Shown here: piece by piece, positions 15,005-21,629 of the stretch
Position numbering within the stretch: position 1 is the stretch's first letter
Layout: every line of letters begins with the position of its first letter
Assembly: GCA_038210495.1 (NCBI GenBank)
Contig: JBBQWR010000060.1
Location: forward strand, 1-24,829
From: JBBQWR01 sp038210495
GTDB lineage: Bacteria; Planctomycetota; Planctomycetia; Pirellulales; DATAWG01
DNA length: 24,829 bases
Direction of reading: 5' to 3'
The notes under the pieces: generated by a model
What the model was told of the DNA's origin: nothing
What the model saw: the letters and a program-made list of their open reading frames with translations, nothing else
Databases searched by the model: none
Made by a program: the position numbers and the translations under genes

Positions 15005-16031
15005 ATTCCCCGTCCACGTCGACCATCGCTTTAATCACGCCCGTCTCGGGCTTGGTGAACGAAGGAAATTCCGCGGCGAGGGCGGCGAAATTCGTGCGGT
15101 GCGTGATCCACGGCCGGGTATCGATCCGGCCCTCTTCGATCAGACCGATGATCCGCCGAAAATCGCCGGCCAGCGCGTTGCGCGAACCGAGGAGCGTCAT
15201 TTCCCGGGTGTGGAACATCGGGTCGGGCAGCGAGACATCGCTCGTCACGATACCCACATAAACGAGCCGGCCCGTGTGCGCCACGTATTGAAACGCGGCC
15301 GACATCGATTGGGCGCTGCCCGTGGCGTCGATCACCACCGTGGGCAACATGCCTTCGCCCAACTCCGTGAGCTTCGCGATTTCGTTTCCGTCTCCGGCCT
15401 GGACAGTCTGCGACACGCCCATTTGACGGCGACAAAAATCGAGCCGCTCGGGGCTGAGGTCGAGCACCGTGACTTTAGCGCCGCTGAGCTTGACGAACTC
15501 CAGCACCGACAGCCCGATCGGTCCGGCGCCGATAATCAATACGTGCTCATCGGTTCGCGGCGCGGCGCGATCGACCGCGTGGCAGCCGATGCCCAGGGTC
15601 TCGACGAGCGCGAGTTGCTCGAGCGTCAGCTTGCTCGAGGGATGCAATTTCCGCGCGGGCAACAACAGCCGAGATCGCATGCCGCCATCGGTATGGACTC
15701 CGAGCACCTGGAGCGATTGACAGCAATTCGTCCGTCCCTGCCGGCATGGGTAGCAGGTTTGGCAATTGATATAGGGCTCGACCGAGCAACGATCGCCCGG
15801 CTTGACGTTCCTCACGCCACCGCCGACGTCCAACACCTCGACGCCCAGTTCATGTCCGGGAATCCGCGGGTAGCTGTAAAACGGAAACTTACCGAGATAG
15901 CCGGCGATATCCGTGCCGCAAATGCCAACGCGATGGACCCGAACCAAAGCCTGGCCATCGCCGGGCTGACTCGGCTCATCGATTTGAATGTTCTGAAAAT
16001 GGCCCGGTTTTTCGAGCAGAATGGCTTTCAT
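15003..16031 (-). CDS. zinc-dependent alcohol dehydrogenase, L-galactonate 5-dehydrogenase-like
   Basis: 342 residues. A medium-chain dehydrogenase with catalytic zinc ligands Cys38 (GICGTD), His60-Glu61 (PGHELG) and Glu144, structural zinc cysteines in NCQTCYPCRQGRTNCC (90-104), and the Rossmann motif GAGPIG (168-173). The stretches FYSYPRIPGHE, GRTNCC..LQVLGVHTDGG and FHTREMTLLGSRNAL closely recall E. coli YjjN/LgoD, the L-galactonate oxidoreductase that makes D-tagaturonate. That match is from memory, not a search. It is the first gene of the minus-strand sugar cluster, and the last gene is a tagaturonate epimerase, which supports the assignment. Alternatives are other polyol dehydrogenases such as sorbitol or galactitol-phosphate types. 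No good ribosome binding site precedes ATG 16031. Confidence 0.9.
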   Translation of the reverse strand: MKAILLEKPGHFQNIQIDEPSQPGDGQALVRVHRVGICGTDIAGYLGKFPFYSYPRIPGHELGVEVLDVGGGVRNVKPGDRCSVEPYINCQTCYPCRQGRTNCCQSLQVLGVHTDGGMRSRLLLPARKLHPSSKLTLEQLALVETLGIGCHAVDRAAPRTDEHVLIIGAGPIGLSVLEFVKLSGAKVTVLDLSPERLDFCRRQMGVSQTVQAGDGNEIAKLTELGEGMLPTVVIDATGSAQSMSAAFQYVAHTGRLVYVGIVTSDVSLPDPMFHTREMTLLGSRNALAGDFRRIIGLIEEGRIDTRPWITHRTNFAALAAEFPSFTKPETGVIKAMVDVDGE

Positions 16032-16079
16032 GCGTAGCGGATATCGAGTGCGGTCGTCGGGATGAAAAGTGCGAACTAG

Positions 16080-16108
16080 AGATTAAGACAGGACTAGGTG
16101 GTTGTAAA
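16080..16108 (-). promoter_or_regulatory. candidate promoter of the sugar catabolic cluster
   Basis: On the minus strand TTTACA (16108-16103, five of six -35 consensus bases) is followed after exactly 17 nt by TAATCT (16085-16080, three of six). Transcription would start near 16073 and leave a leader of about 40 nt before the dehydrogenase ATG at 16031. No clear operator palindrome is seen between it and the gene. Confidence 0.35.
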
Positions 16109-16147
16109 GGATCGCGGGCAACGGCGAAAAAGGGGGCGAACTGCCTG

Positions 16148-16230
16148 TCTAGAGCCGCGCACGCGGTAAGCGCCGTTGACGCGAATGAGATCAGCCCACC
16201 GCCTACTTCGTGCGCGGTCCTTACGCCGCG
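16148..16230. repeat. dispersed 82-bp palindrome-ended repeat, copy 2
   Basis: Begins TCTAGAGCCGCGCACGCGG and ends with CTACTTCGTGCGCGGTCC. Its ends are imperfect inverted repeats (TAGAGCCGCGCACG against CGTGCGCGGTCCTTA). It aligns over its whole length with 4897-4978, sharing the outer arms and a central CGCGAAT. It lies between the end of the PAS kinase gene and the promoter of the sugar cluster. Confidence 0.6.
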
Positions 16231-16233
16231 ATC

Positions 16234-17307
16234 TTAGGCGAACTGTTTTCGCGGCAGCGTGATGTCCATGCGGGCGCCGCGGCTCGATTCGGGCACGAAC
16301 ACAATCCGCCCGCCGTGGGCTTCCGCGATCCGTTGGCTTATGGCCAAGCTTAGGCCCATGCCGCGGGTTTTCGTCGTGAAAAAAGGCCGAAACAGCTTGC
16401 TGACGAACTCCGGCGCCACGCCGGGGCCGTCGTCGCGAATGGTCGCCGTCACCGCCCGCTGGCCGTCGATCTCCGCTTCGGTCCATTGCACTTCCACCCA
16501 TCCCTGGGCGCCCGCCGACTCGATCGAGTTTTTCAAGAGCCCCTTGAACATGTGCACGATCCGATCGCGATCGGCGTCGCAATGCAAATCCATCGATGTG
16601 GGACGTGTCTTCAGCCGGGGCGCCCCGTCGACTTGCAGTGTTTGCAATTCGTTCCACGACGCTTGCATGACTTCGTCGAGGGCGACGTTCGTCGGTTTGA
16701 GTTTCATCGGCGCCGAGTAGCCGCGGATCTCTTCGTAGAGCTCGAGCAAGTGGTCCTGGGCTCGCTGAATTCGCTCGATAAGCTCGAGCGCCTTCGGCCG
16801 GTCGTGGGTCTCGAAGGCCAGCAGTTCCAGGCACGATTGCGAGCGCTGCAACGCATTGCGGCTCTCGTGAGCCAGTCCCGAGCTGAGCTCGCAGATGGCC
16901 GCCAGCCGCTGATCCTGGATGTTTCGGGCGTCGTAGGCCTTTTGCAAAGTAAGGTCCCGCACGATGATCGAATGGCACGCTTCGCCATTGAATCCGGCTG
17001 GCTGAATCGAGAGCCAGAGCGGAATTGTCCGTCCGCTTTTGTGTCGCCCCTGCGCTTCGTGGTTCGGACCTTCGGCGCCTGAGGCTCGCTCGGCGAAAGA
17101 ACCAGTCGCCCCGGCCGGCATCTCGGCAAACGGACAAGGAATCAGGCCCGCCAGCCTGACGTCCTGAAATTCAGCGGCCGAATAGCCGAACAGCTTCTCG
17201 ACGGCCGGATTGCCCGTTTGCAGAGTTCCTAGCTCGTCGACGATGAGTATTCCCTCGGTCGCCGATTCGAAGTCGATTTGGAGCAGTCGTGCGTCTGTCG
17301 CCGACAT
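16234..17307 (-). CDS. soluble PAS-domain histidine kinase
   Basis: 357 residues, no membrane segment. A PAS sensor occupies about 8-120 (ATEGILIVDELGTLQTGN, VEKLFGYSAAEF, then HKSGRTIPLWLSIQP and IIVRDLT). The dimerisation segment has His147 in SSGLAHESRNALQRS, a NtrB-like H-box with N-A instead of N-P. The ATPase domain carries N-box FKGLLKNSIESAG (254-266), G1 RDDGPGV (291-297), F-box FRPFFTTK and G2 GMGLSLAISQRIAEAHGG. It should autophosphorylate in response to a cytoplasmic signal. No response regulator is encoded beside it, so it is an orphan kinase here. It is divergent from the ABC transporter genes across a 402-nt gap. ATG 17307 has only a weak purine-rich GAGAAA upstream. Confidence 0.93.
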   Translation of the reverse strand: MSATDARLLQIDFESATEGILIVDELGTLQTGNPAVEKLFGYSAAEFQDVRLAGLIPCPFAEMPAGATGSFAERASGAEGPNHEAQGRHKSGRTIPLWLSIQPAGFNGEACHSIIVRDLTLQKAYDARNIQDQRLAAICELSSGLAHESRNALQRSQSCLELLAFETHDRPKALELIERIQRAQDHLLELYEEIRGYSAPMKLKPTNVALDEVMQASWNELQTLQVDGAPRLKTRPTSMDLHCDADRDRIVHMFKGLLKNSIESAGAQGWVEVQWTEAEIDGQRAVTATIRDDGPGVAPEFVSKLFRPFFTTKTRGMGLSLAISQRIAEAHGGRIVFVPESSRGARMDITLPRKQFA

Positions 17308-17709
17308 GGTTGCTTTTCTCGCTCACTAAATTCGTGGGCGGACAGGGTAAATCGGCGGGGTGTTCCGCCCAATCAAGACGCGGTGCGTATGACGCCGCCC
17401 CTAATTCTTTTCGTTCGGCTCCGATCTCCGATCGATCGGTGATTGTTCATTATATCCTCGATTCGCGTCAAGGACGGAGCGCCACGGCGGGGGTCGACGA
17501 ATCATTGCGGTGACCAGCGGCGGACGAGACCTTGCCGAGCGATTGGCAAGTTCTTAGGATACTTTCAACACACAAGTCCCGCGGGCGCCGCTCATGCGCT
17601 GGGACTTGCGACCCGCCTCGCTGCTCGGCGCCTTTTTCAGAAACGCCGTATCCAGCGCAAATTTCCCGGCGACGCCAGATATTTTCATTTAGGTTCGGAG
17701 CAATCGGCT
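17308..17709. other. 402-nt intergenic region between divergent kinase and ABC genes
   Basis: No gene is supported here, although the ABC ATPase frame is open back to 17443; that part lacks family similarity. It holds an inverted repeat CTTGCC...GGCAAG (17531-17550, 8-nt spacer) overlapping a promoter-like pair, and an 8-bp inverted repeat CAAGTCCC (17573-17580) with GGGACTTG (17601-17608). GATCTCCGATCGATCGGTGA (17421-17440) contains a short GATCGATC palindrome. These are candidates for regulator binding, unproven. Confidence 0.5.
17532..17560 (+). promoter_or_regulatory. candidate promoter for the ABC transporter operon
   Basis: TTGCCG (17532-17537) and TAGGAT (17555-17560) each match four of six consensus bases and are 17 nt apart. 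The -35 box lies within the left arm of the CTTGCC/GGCAAG inverted repeat, so a bound regulator could block it. A leader of about 140 nt would follow. Confidence 0.3.
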
Positions 17710-18450
17710 ATGGGTAACCCGTCGGAAATGGCCATGATCGAGGCCAGCGGCCTGTCGAAGTATTATGGCGATTTCGCTGCCTGCGACGACATCTCGTTCA
17801 AAATCCATCGCGGCGAGGTCGTCGCTTTTCTCGGACCCAACGGCGCCGGCAAAAGCACGACGATGAAGCTGCTCACTGGCTACCTTTCGCCGACCGCCGG
17901 CGTGGCCCGGATCGCCGGGCACGACATGGCCCGGGATCGGCTCGCCGCGGCGGCCGTGCTGGGTTATTTGCCCGAGAATGGGCCGCTGTATCCGGACATG
18001 ACGCCGCGAAGCCTATTGGAATTTTTCGCCGACGCGCGAGGTCTGGCCCCCGAATACAAGAAGCAGCGGATCGCGGCCGTCGTCGAACTGTGTGCCCTGA
18101 AGAGCGTGATCGGCAAGGCCATCGGCAAGCTCTCCAAGGGTTTCCGCCAACGGGTCGGCATGGCCCAGGTGCTGCTTCACGAGCCCGAGGTGCTGATCCT
18201 CGACGAACCGACAGCCGGCCTCGATCCGAACCAGATTCGCGAGGTCCGCGACACGATTCGCCGGCTGGGCGAGAGCAAGACGATCATGCTCTCGACACAC
18301 ATATTGCAAGAGGTCAGCGCGCTGGCCGACCGGGTCATCTTCATCAACGAGGGCCGTTTGGTATTCGACGGTAAGACGAGCGATCTCCTGAAGGACGGTA
18401 AGACGCTCGACGAGCATTTTCACGAGCTATCGCCCGCCGCCGTTGGGTAG
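17710..18450 (+). CDS. ABC transporter ATP-binding protein, GldA-like
   Basis: 246 residues from ATG 17710, with GGAG ten bases upstream; ATG 17731 is an alternative. Walker A GPNGAGKSTT, Q-loop region YLPENGPLYPDMT, signature LSKGFRQRVGMAQ (a variant of LSGGQ), Walker B VLILDEPTAGLDPNQ, and the H-loop His in STHILQEV are all present. The LPENGPLYPDMT stretch and overall sequence resemble the ATPase of GldA/ABC-2 export systems. It should power the membrane protein encoded 204 nt downstream (18655-21537). In Bacteroidetes GldA works with GldF and GldG in gliding, but planctomycetes use related systems for unknown cargo, so a motility role is not claimed. Confidence 0.95.
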   Translation: MGNPSEMAMIEASGLSKYYGDFAACDDISFKIHRGEVVAFLGPNGAGKSTTMKLLTGYLSPTAGVARIAGHDMARDRLAAAAVLGYLPENGPLYPDMTPRSLLEFFADARGLAPEYKKQRIAAVVELCALKSVIGKAIGKLSKGFRQRVGMAQVLLHEPEVLILDEPTAGLDPNQIREVRDTIRRLGESKTIMLSTHILQEVSALADRVIFINEGRLVFDGKTSDLLKDGKTLDEHFHELSPAAVG

Positions 18451-18498
18451 CCCAATCTAGATTTAGTTGGTCCAAGAGATTATTGAAAAAGAAAAGAG

Positions 18499-18591
18499 AA
18501 TCACGAAACCCCGAAAGGGCGAAACCACGAAAAACGCAATTCGCATTTTCTGCTCCCTTTCGGGCTTTCGATTTTTCGGGCTTTCGTGATT
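18499..18591. repeat. 93-nt CGAAA-rich palindrome
   Basis: Left arm AATCACGAAACCCCGAAA... (18499-18533) and right arm ...TTTCGGGCTTTCGTGATT (18556-18591) are inverted copies, each made of degenerate units of about 8-10 bp ending CGAAA. It can form a long imperfect hairpin between the ABC ATPase and permease genes. This type of CGAAA/TTTCG boilerplate is familiar from planctomycete intergenic regions. Confidence 0.75.
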
Positions 18592-18654
18592 AAGATTTCC
18601 GCCACGCATTCGCACTCCCGCCATCCCACTGGCTGACACCATTACTCAATCATC

Positions 18655-21537
18655 ATGAATCCTAAAGTCGTTCGAGCGATCTTCCGCCGGAATTTTTACA
18701 GCTATTTCAACAATCCGACGGGCTATGTGTTCATCGGTTTGTTTGTCATCTTGAGTACCTTCGCGGCATTTTGGCCGCATGAGTTTTTCAATTCGAATCT
18801 GGCCAATCTCGACCAGCTCAATCATTGGCTGCCGTACATCCTACTGATTTTCATTCCCGCGATCACAATGGCCACTTGGGCCGATGAGCGGCGACAAGGC
18901 ACCGACGAACTGCTGCTTACGCTGCCCGCGACCGACGCCGATGTCGTGCTCGGCAAGTATCTGGCCGCCGTTTCCGTGTATAGCGTGTCGCTGTTGTTCT
19001 CGTTTCTCTGCAACCTGATCGTGCTGCGGTTGCTAGGAAACCCAGACATCTTTCTGATCGTCGCCAATTATCTTGGCTATTGGATGGTCGGACTCGCGAT
19101 GCTGGCGACGGGGATGGTCGCGTCGTTTTTCACCAGTAATCTGACGGTGGCGTTCATCCTCGGCGTGCTCTTCAACGCGCCGTTCGTCTTGGCCGACTGG
19201 GCCGATGCGATCACCGGCACGCCCGATTGGTCGCTGGCCATCAAGCACTGGGGACTGGCCGATCAGTTCCGCGATTTCGGCCGCGGCGTAATCAGTCTCG
19301 ACTCGATCGTCTACTTCATCGGCATCGCCGTGGTGATGCTCTACTTGTCGCTGCTGCTCATTGGCCGGCGACATTGGGCCGGCGGGCGCGACGGCAAATC
19401 GCTGTTTGGTCATTATCTGGTCCGGGCGCTGTCGCTGGCGCTGATTGTCGTGGCGCTCAATCTGCTCGTCGAAACGGTCGACGCCAAGTTGGGACTGCAT
19501 TACGACATGACGGCCGAACGAGTCAGCTCGCTTTCGCCCGAAACGATCGACCTGCTCCGAAAGCTCGATACCAAGAATCGACCCGTGGTGATCGAGGCGT
19601 ATGTCAGCCCGAGCGTGCCGGAAAACTATGTGCAGACTCGGCTCACGCTGCTGAGCGACCTGCGGGAGTTCGAGCGGCTCGGCGGCAATGTCATCCAGGT
19701 GAAGATCGTCTCGGCCGAGCCGGATACGAAAGAAGCCACCGACGCCGAGAAGCAGTTCGGCATCAAGCCGCAGACGATCAGCGCCAAATCGCGAGGCGCC
19801 ATTAAAGACGACCAGATTTTTCTTGGCCTCGCGGTCACCTGCGGCCTGGAGAAAGTCGTCATCCCGTTCTTCGATCAAGGCATGTCGATCGAATACGAGT
19901 TGATTCGCGCGGTGGCGACGGCCGCCAAGCAGAAGCGCAAGCGACTGGGCATCCTGCAGACCGACGCTCAACTCTTTGGCGGCTTCGACATGGCGGCGAT
20001 GCAGATGGGCCAGATGAACCAGCGCCCGCGGCAACCGATCATCGACGAATTGGAAAAGCAATACGAAGTCGTGCAAGTCGACCCGAACAAGCCGATCGAA
20101 AAATTCGACGTGCTGCTAGCCGTGCAACCGTCGTCGCTGGGACCGGCGCCGCTGAACAATTTTATTGCCGCGGTGAAGAGCGGCCAAGCCACCGCGATTT
20201 TTGAAGACCCCATGCCGTACATGATGGGCATCCCCGGCACGAGCGACGAAAAGCAGCAAGCGGGGCCGATGGGCCAAATGCCCGGCGCCGGCCAGAAGGG
20301 CGACATTCAGCCGCTGTGGGATTTCTTGGGCGTCGAAATGGCGTCGAAGAAGATGCAGGAGGCGTTTGGCCCGACGCCCGCCCAGACCCTGGTGGTTTGG
20401 CAGAACTACAACCCGTATTTAAAGCTCCAGGGGCTCAAGCTGCCGCACGAATTCGTGTTCATCGGCCGTCAGCAGCCGGGGGGCAAGGCCGCGTTCAACG
20501 ACAACGATCCCATTACCTCGAACCTGCAGGAGTTGTGGTTCCCGTTTCCTGGCGCCTTCGACAAGCTCAATAAGTCGCAATTTAAATTCGTCCCGCTGAT
20601 CTCGACCGGCGTCAACACGGGCACGATCGCCCCCCGCGAGATCCGCCAGTTGCTCCGTTCGAGCGATTTTACCCCGCTGGAAAGAGCCGAGAACCAAAAC
20701 GCCACGCACGAGCAGTACACGCTGGCCGCTCACGTGACCGGCGAAGTCAAGGTTGCGAATCAGGCGGTGGACGAGAAGAAGGATGCCGACAAAAAGGACA
20801 CTGACAAAAAAGACGCCGACAAAAAAGATTCAGCCAAGAAGGACGCCGACGCGATGCCGAAACTCGCGTCGTCGAAAACCCGGGCGATCAACGTCGTGCT
20901 CGTGGCGGACGCCGACTTGCTGGACGGCCAGGTGTTCGCGCTTCGCAGCCGGGCGGAGGATATGGATTTGGGCATTCATTTCGACAACATCGTGTTCGTG
21001 CTCAACACGCTCGATGCACTGGCGGGAGACGATCGATTCGTCGAGATTCGCAAGCGCCGGCCGGCCCATCGAACGCTGACCGCGATCGAAGACAAGATCG
21101 CGAAGAACCGCGACGAACTGAGCGAAAAGATCGCCGACTACGAAAAGGAATTCGCGAAGCAGAAGGACGCCAAGAAAAAGGCCGTCGATACGGCCAACAA
21201 GAAGTTTAGCGATCTGCAGGAAGAAGCCCGCGGTTATCAGCAGAAGGGCGAGGAAGTTCCCTTGGAGCTTCGCCAGCGCGTGGTCGAAGCCATGATGACC
21301 TACAAAGCGGAAGACCAACGGGTCAAGGGGGACATGGAACGGATCGATCGCGATGCGCAGCGAGCCGAGGAAGTCGCCCGGCGCGATTTGAACTCGAAAA
21401 TTCGGAACGAGCAAGATCGCTACAAGCTGCTCGCGCTGCTTATCCCGCCGATCTTCCCGCTGATCGTGGCGGCGTTCGTGTTCTTCAATCGCCGGGCCGA
21501 GGAGCGCGAAGGGGTTGCCAAGTCGCGCTTGCGTTAG
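18655..21537 (+). CDS. ABC-2 permease fused to Gldg-type auxiliary domain (GldF-GldG fusion)
   Basis: 960 residues. The N-terminal part (about 1-280) is an ABC-2 permease with about six to seven membrane segments (for example GYVFIGLFVILSTFAAFW, YILLIFIPAITMATW, and ALSLALIVVALNLLVETV). Residues about 290-690 match the Gldg/ABC_transp_aux domain: RPVVIEAYVSPSVPENY, then IKPQTISAKS, VIPFFDQGMSIEYELIRAV and KRLGILQTDAQL. A Lys/Asp linker occurs at about 706-735 (DEKKDADKKD units). Residues about 810-920 form a charged coiled coil, and a final membrane segment LLALLIPPIFPLIVAAFVFF lies near 925-944. It pairs with the ATPase encoded upstream and the DUF4340 protein downstream. In Bacteroidetes GldF and GldG are separate; here they are one chain. 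No ribosome binding site is visible before ATG 18655. Cargo unknown. Confidence 0.93.
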   Translation: MNPKVVRAIFRRNFYSYFNNPTGYVFIGLFVILSTFAAFWPHEFFNSNLANLDQLNHWLPYILLIFIPAITMATWADERRQGTDELLLTLPATDADVVLGKYLAAVSVYSVSLLFSFLCNLIVLRLLGNPDIFLIVANYLGYWMVGLAMLATGMVASFFTSNLTVAFILGVLFNAPFVLADWADAITGTPDWSLAIKHWGLADQFRDFGRGVISLDSIVYFIGIAVVMLYLSLLLIGRRHWAGGRDGKSLFGHYLVRALSLALIVVALNLLVETVDAKLGLHYDMTAERVSSLSPETIDLLRKLDTKNRPVVIEAYVSPSVPENYVQTRLTLLSDLREFERLGGNVIQVKIVSAEPDTKEATDAEKQFGIKPQTISAKSRGAIKDDQIFLGLAVTCGLEKVVIPFFDQGMSIEYELIRAVATAAKQKRKRLGILQTDAQLFGGFDMAAMQMGQMNQRPRQPIIDELEKQYEVVQVDPNKPIEKFDVLLAVQPSSLGPAPLNNFIAAVKSGQATAIFEDPMPYMMGIPGTSDEKQQAGPMGQMPGAGQKGDIQPLWDFLGVEMASKKMQEAFGPTPAQTLVVWQNYNPYLKLQGLKLPHEFVFIGRQQPGGKAAFNDNDPITSNLQELWFPFPGAFDKLNKSQFKFVPLISTGVNTGTIAPREIRQLLRSSDFTPLERAENQNATHEQYTLAAHVTGEVKVANQAVDEKKDADKKDTDKKDADKKDSAKKDADAMPKLASSKTRAINVVLVADADLLDGQVFALRSRAEDMDLGIHFDNIVFVLNTLDALAGDDRFVEIRKRRPAHRTLTAIEDKIAKNRDELSEKIADYEKEFAKQKDAKKKAVDTANKKFSDLQEEARGYQQKGEEVPLELRQRVVEAMMTYKAEDQRVKGDMERIDRDAQRAEEVARRDLNSKIRNEQDRYKLLALLIPPIFPLIVAAFVFFNRRAEEREGVAKSRLR

Positions 21538-21545
21538 AGGGGGAT

Positions 21546-21579
21546 CGCGTCGCGAGCGACGCGGCTAGGCGGTTTTTTT
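21546..21579 (+). terminator. hairpin with T-tract after the permease gene
   Basis: A perfect inverted repeat CGCGTCGC/GCGACGCG (21546-21563, 2-nt centre, in practice a 7-bp stem with 4-nt loop) is followed nine bases later by seven T (21573-21579). It lies nine bases past the stop at 21535-21537. The separation from the T-run makes full termination doubtful; partial termination before the DUF4340 gene is plausible. Confidence 0.4.
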
Positions 21580-21629
21580 CACTCGTTCATTTCCGCGGCG
21601 ATAGTGGCCGCCCAATTTCAATTCAGATT

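Noticed and set aside
15099..16037. 312-residue plus-strand open frame opposite the zinc dehydrogenase
   Set aside because: Antisense of a gene with complete zinc and Rossmann motifs.
17443..17709. 89-residue extension of the ABC ATPase frame
   Set aside because: No similarity to ABC ATPases, Arg-rich, and ATG 17710 with GGAG upstream fits the family start.
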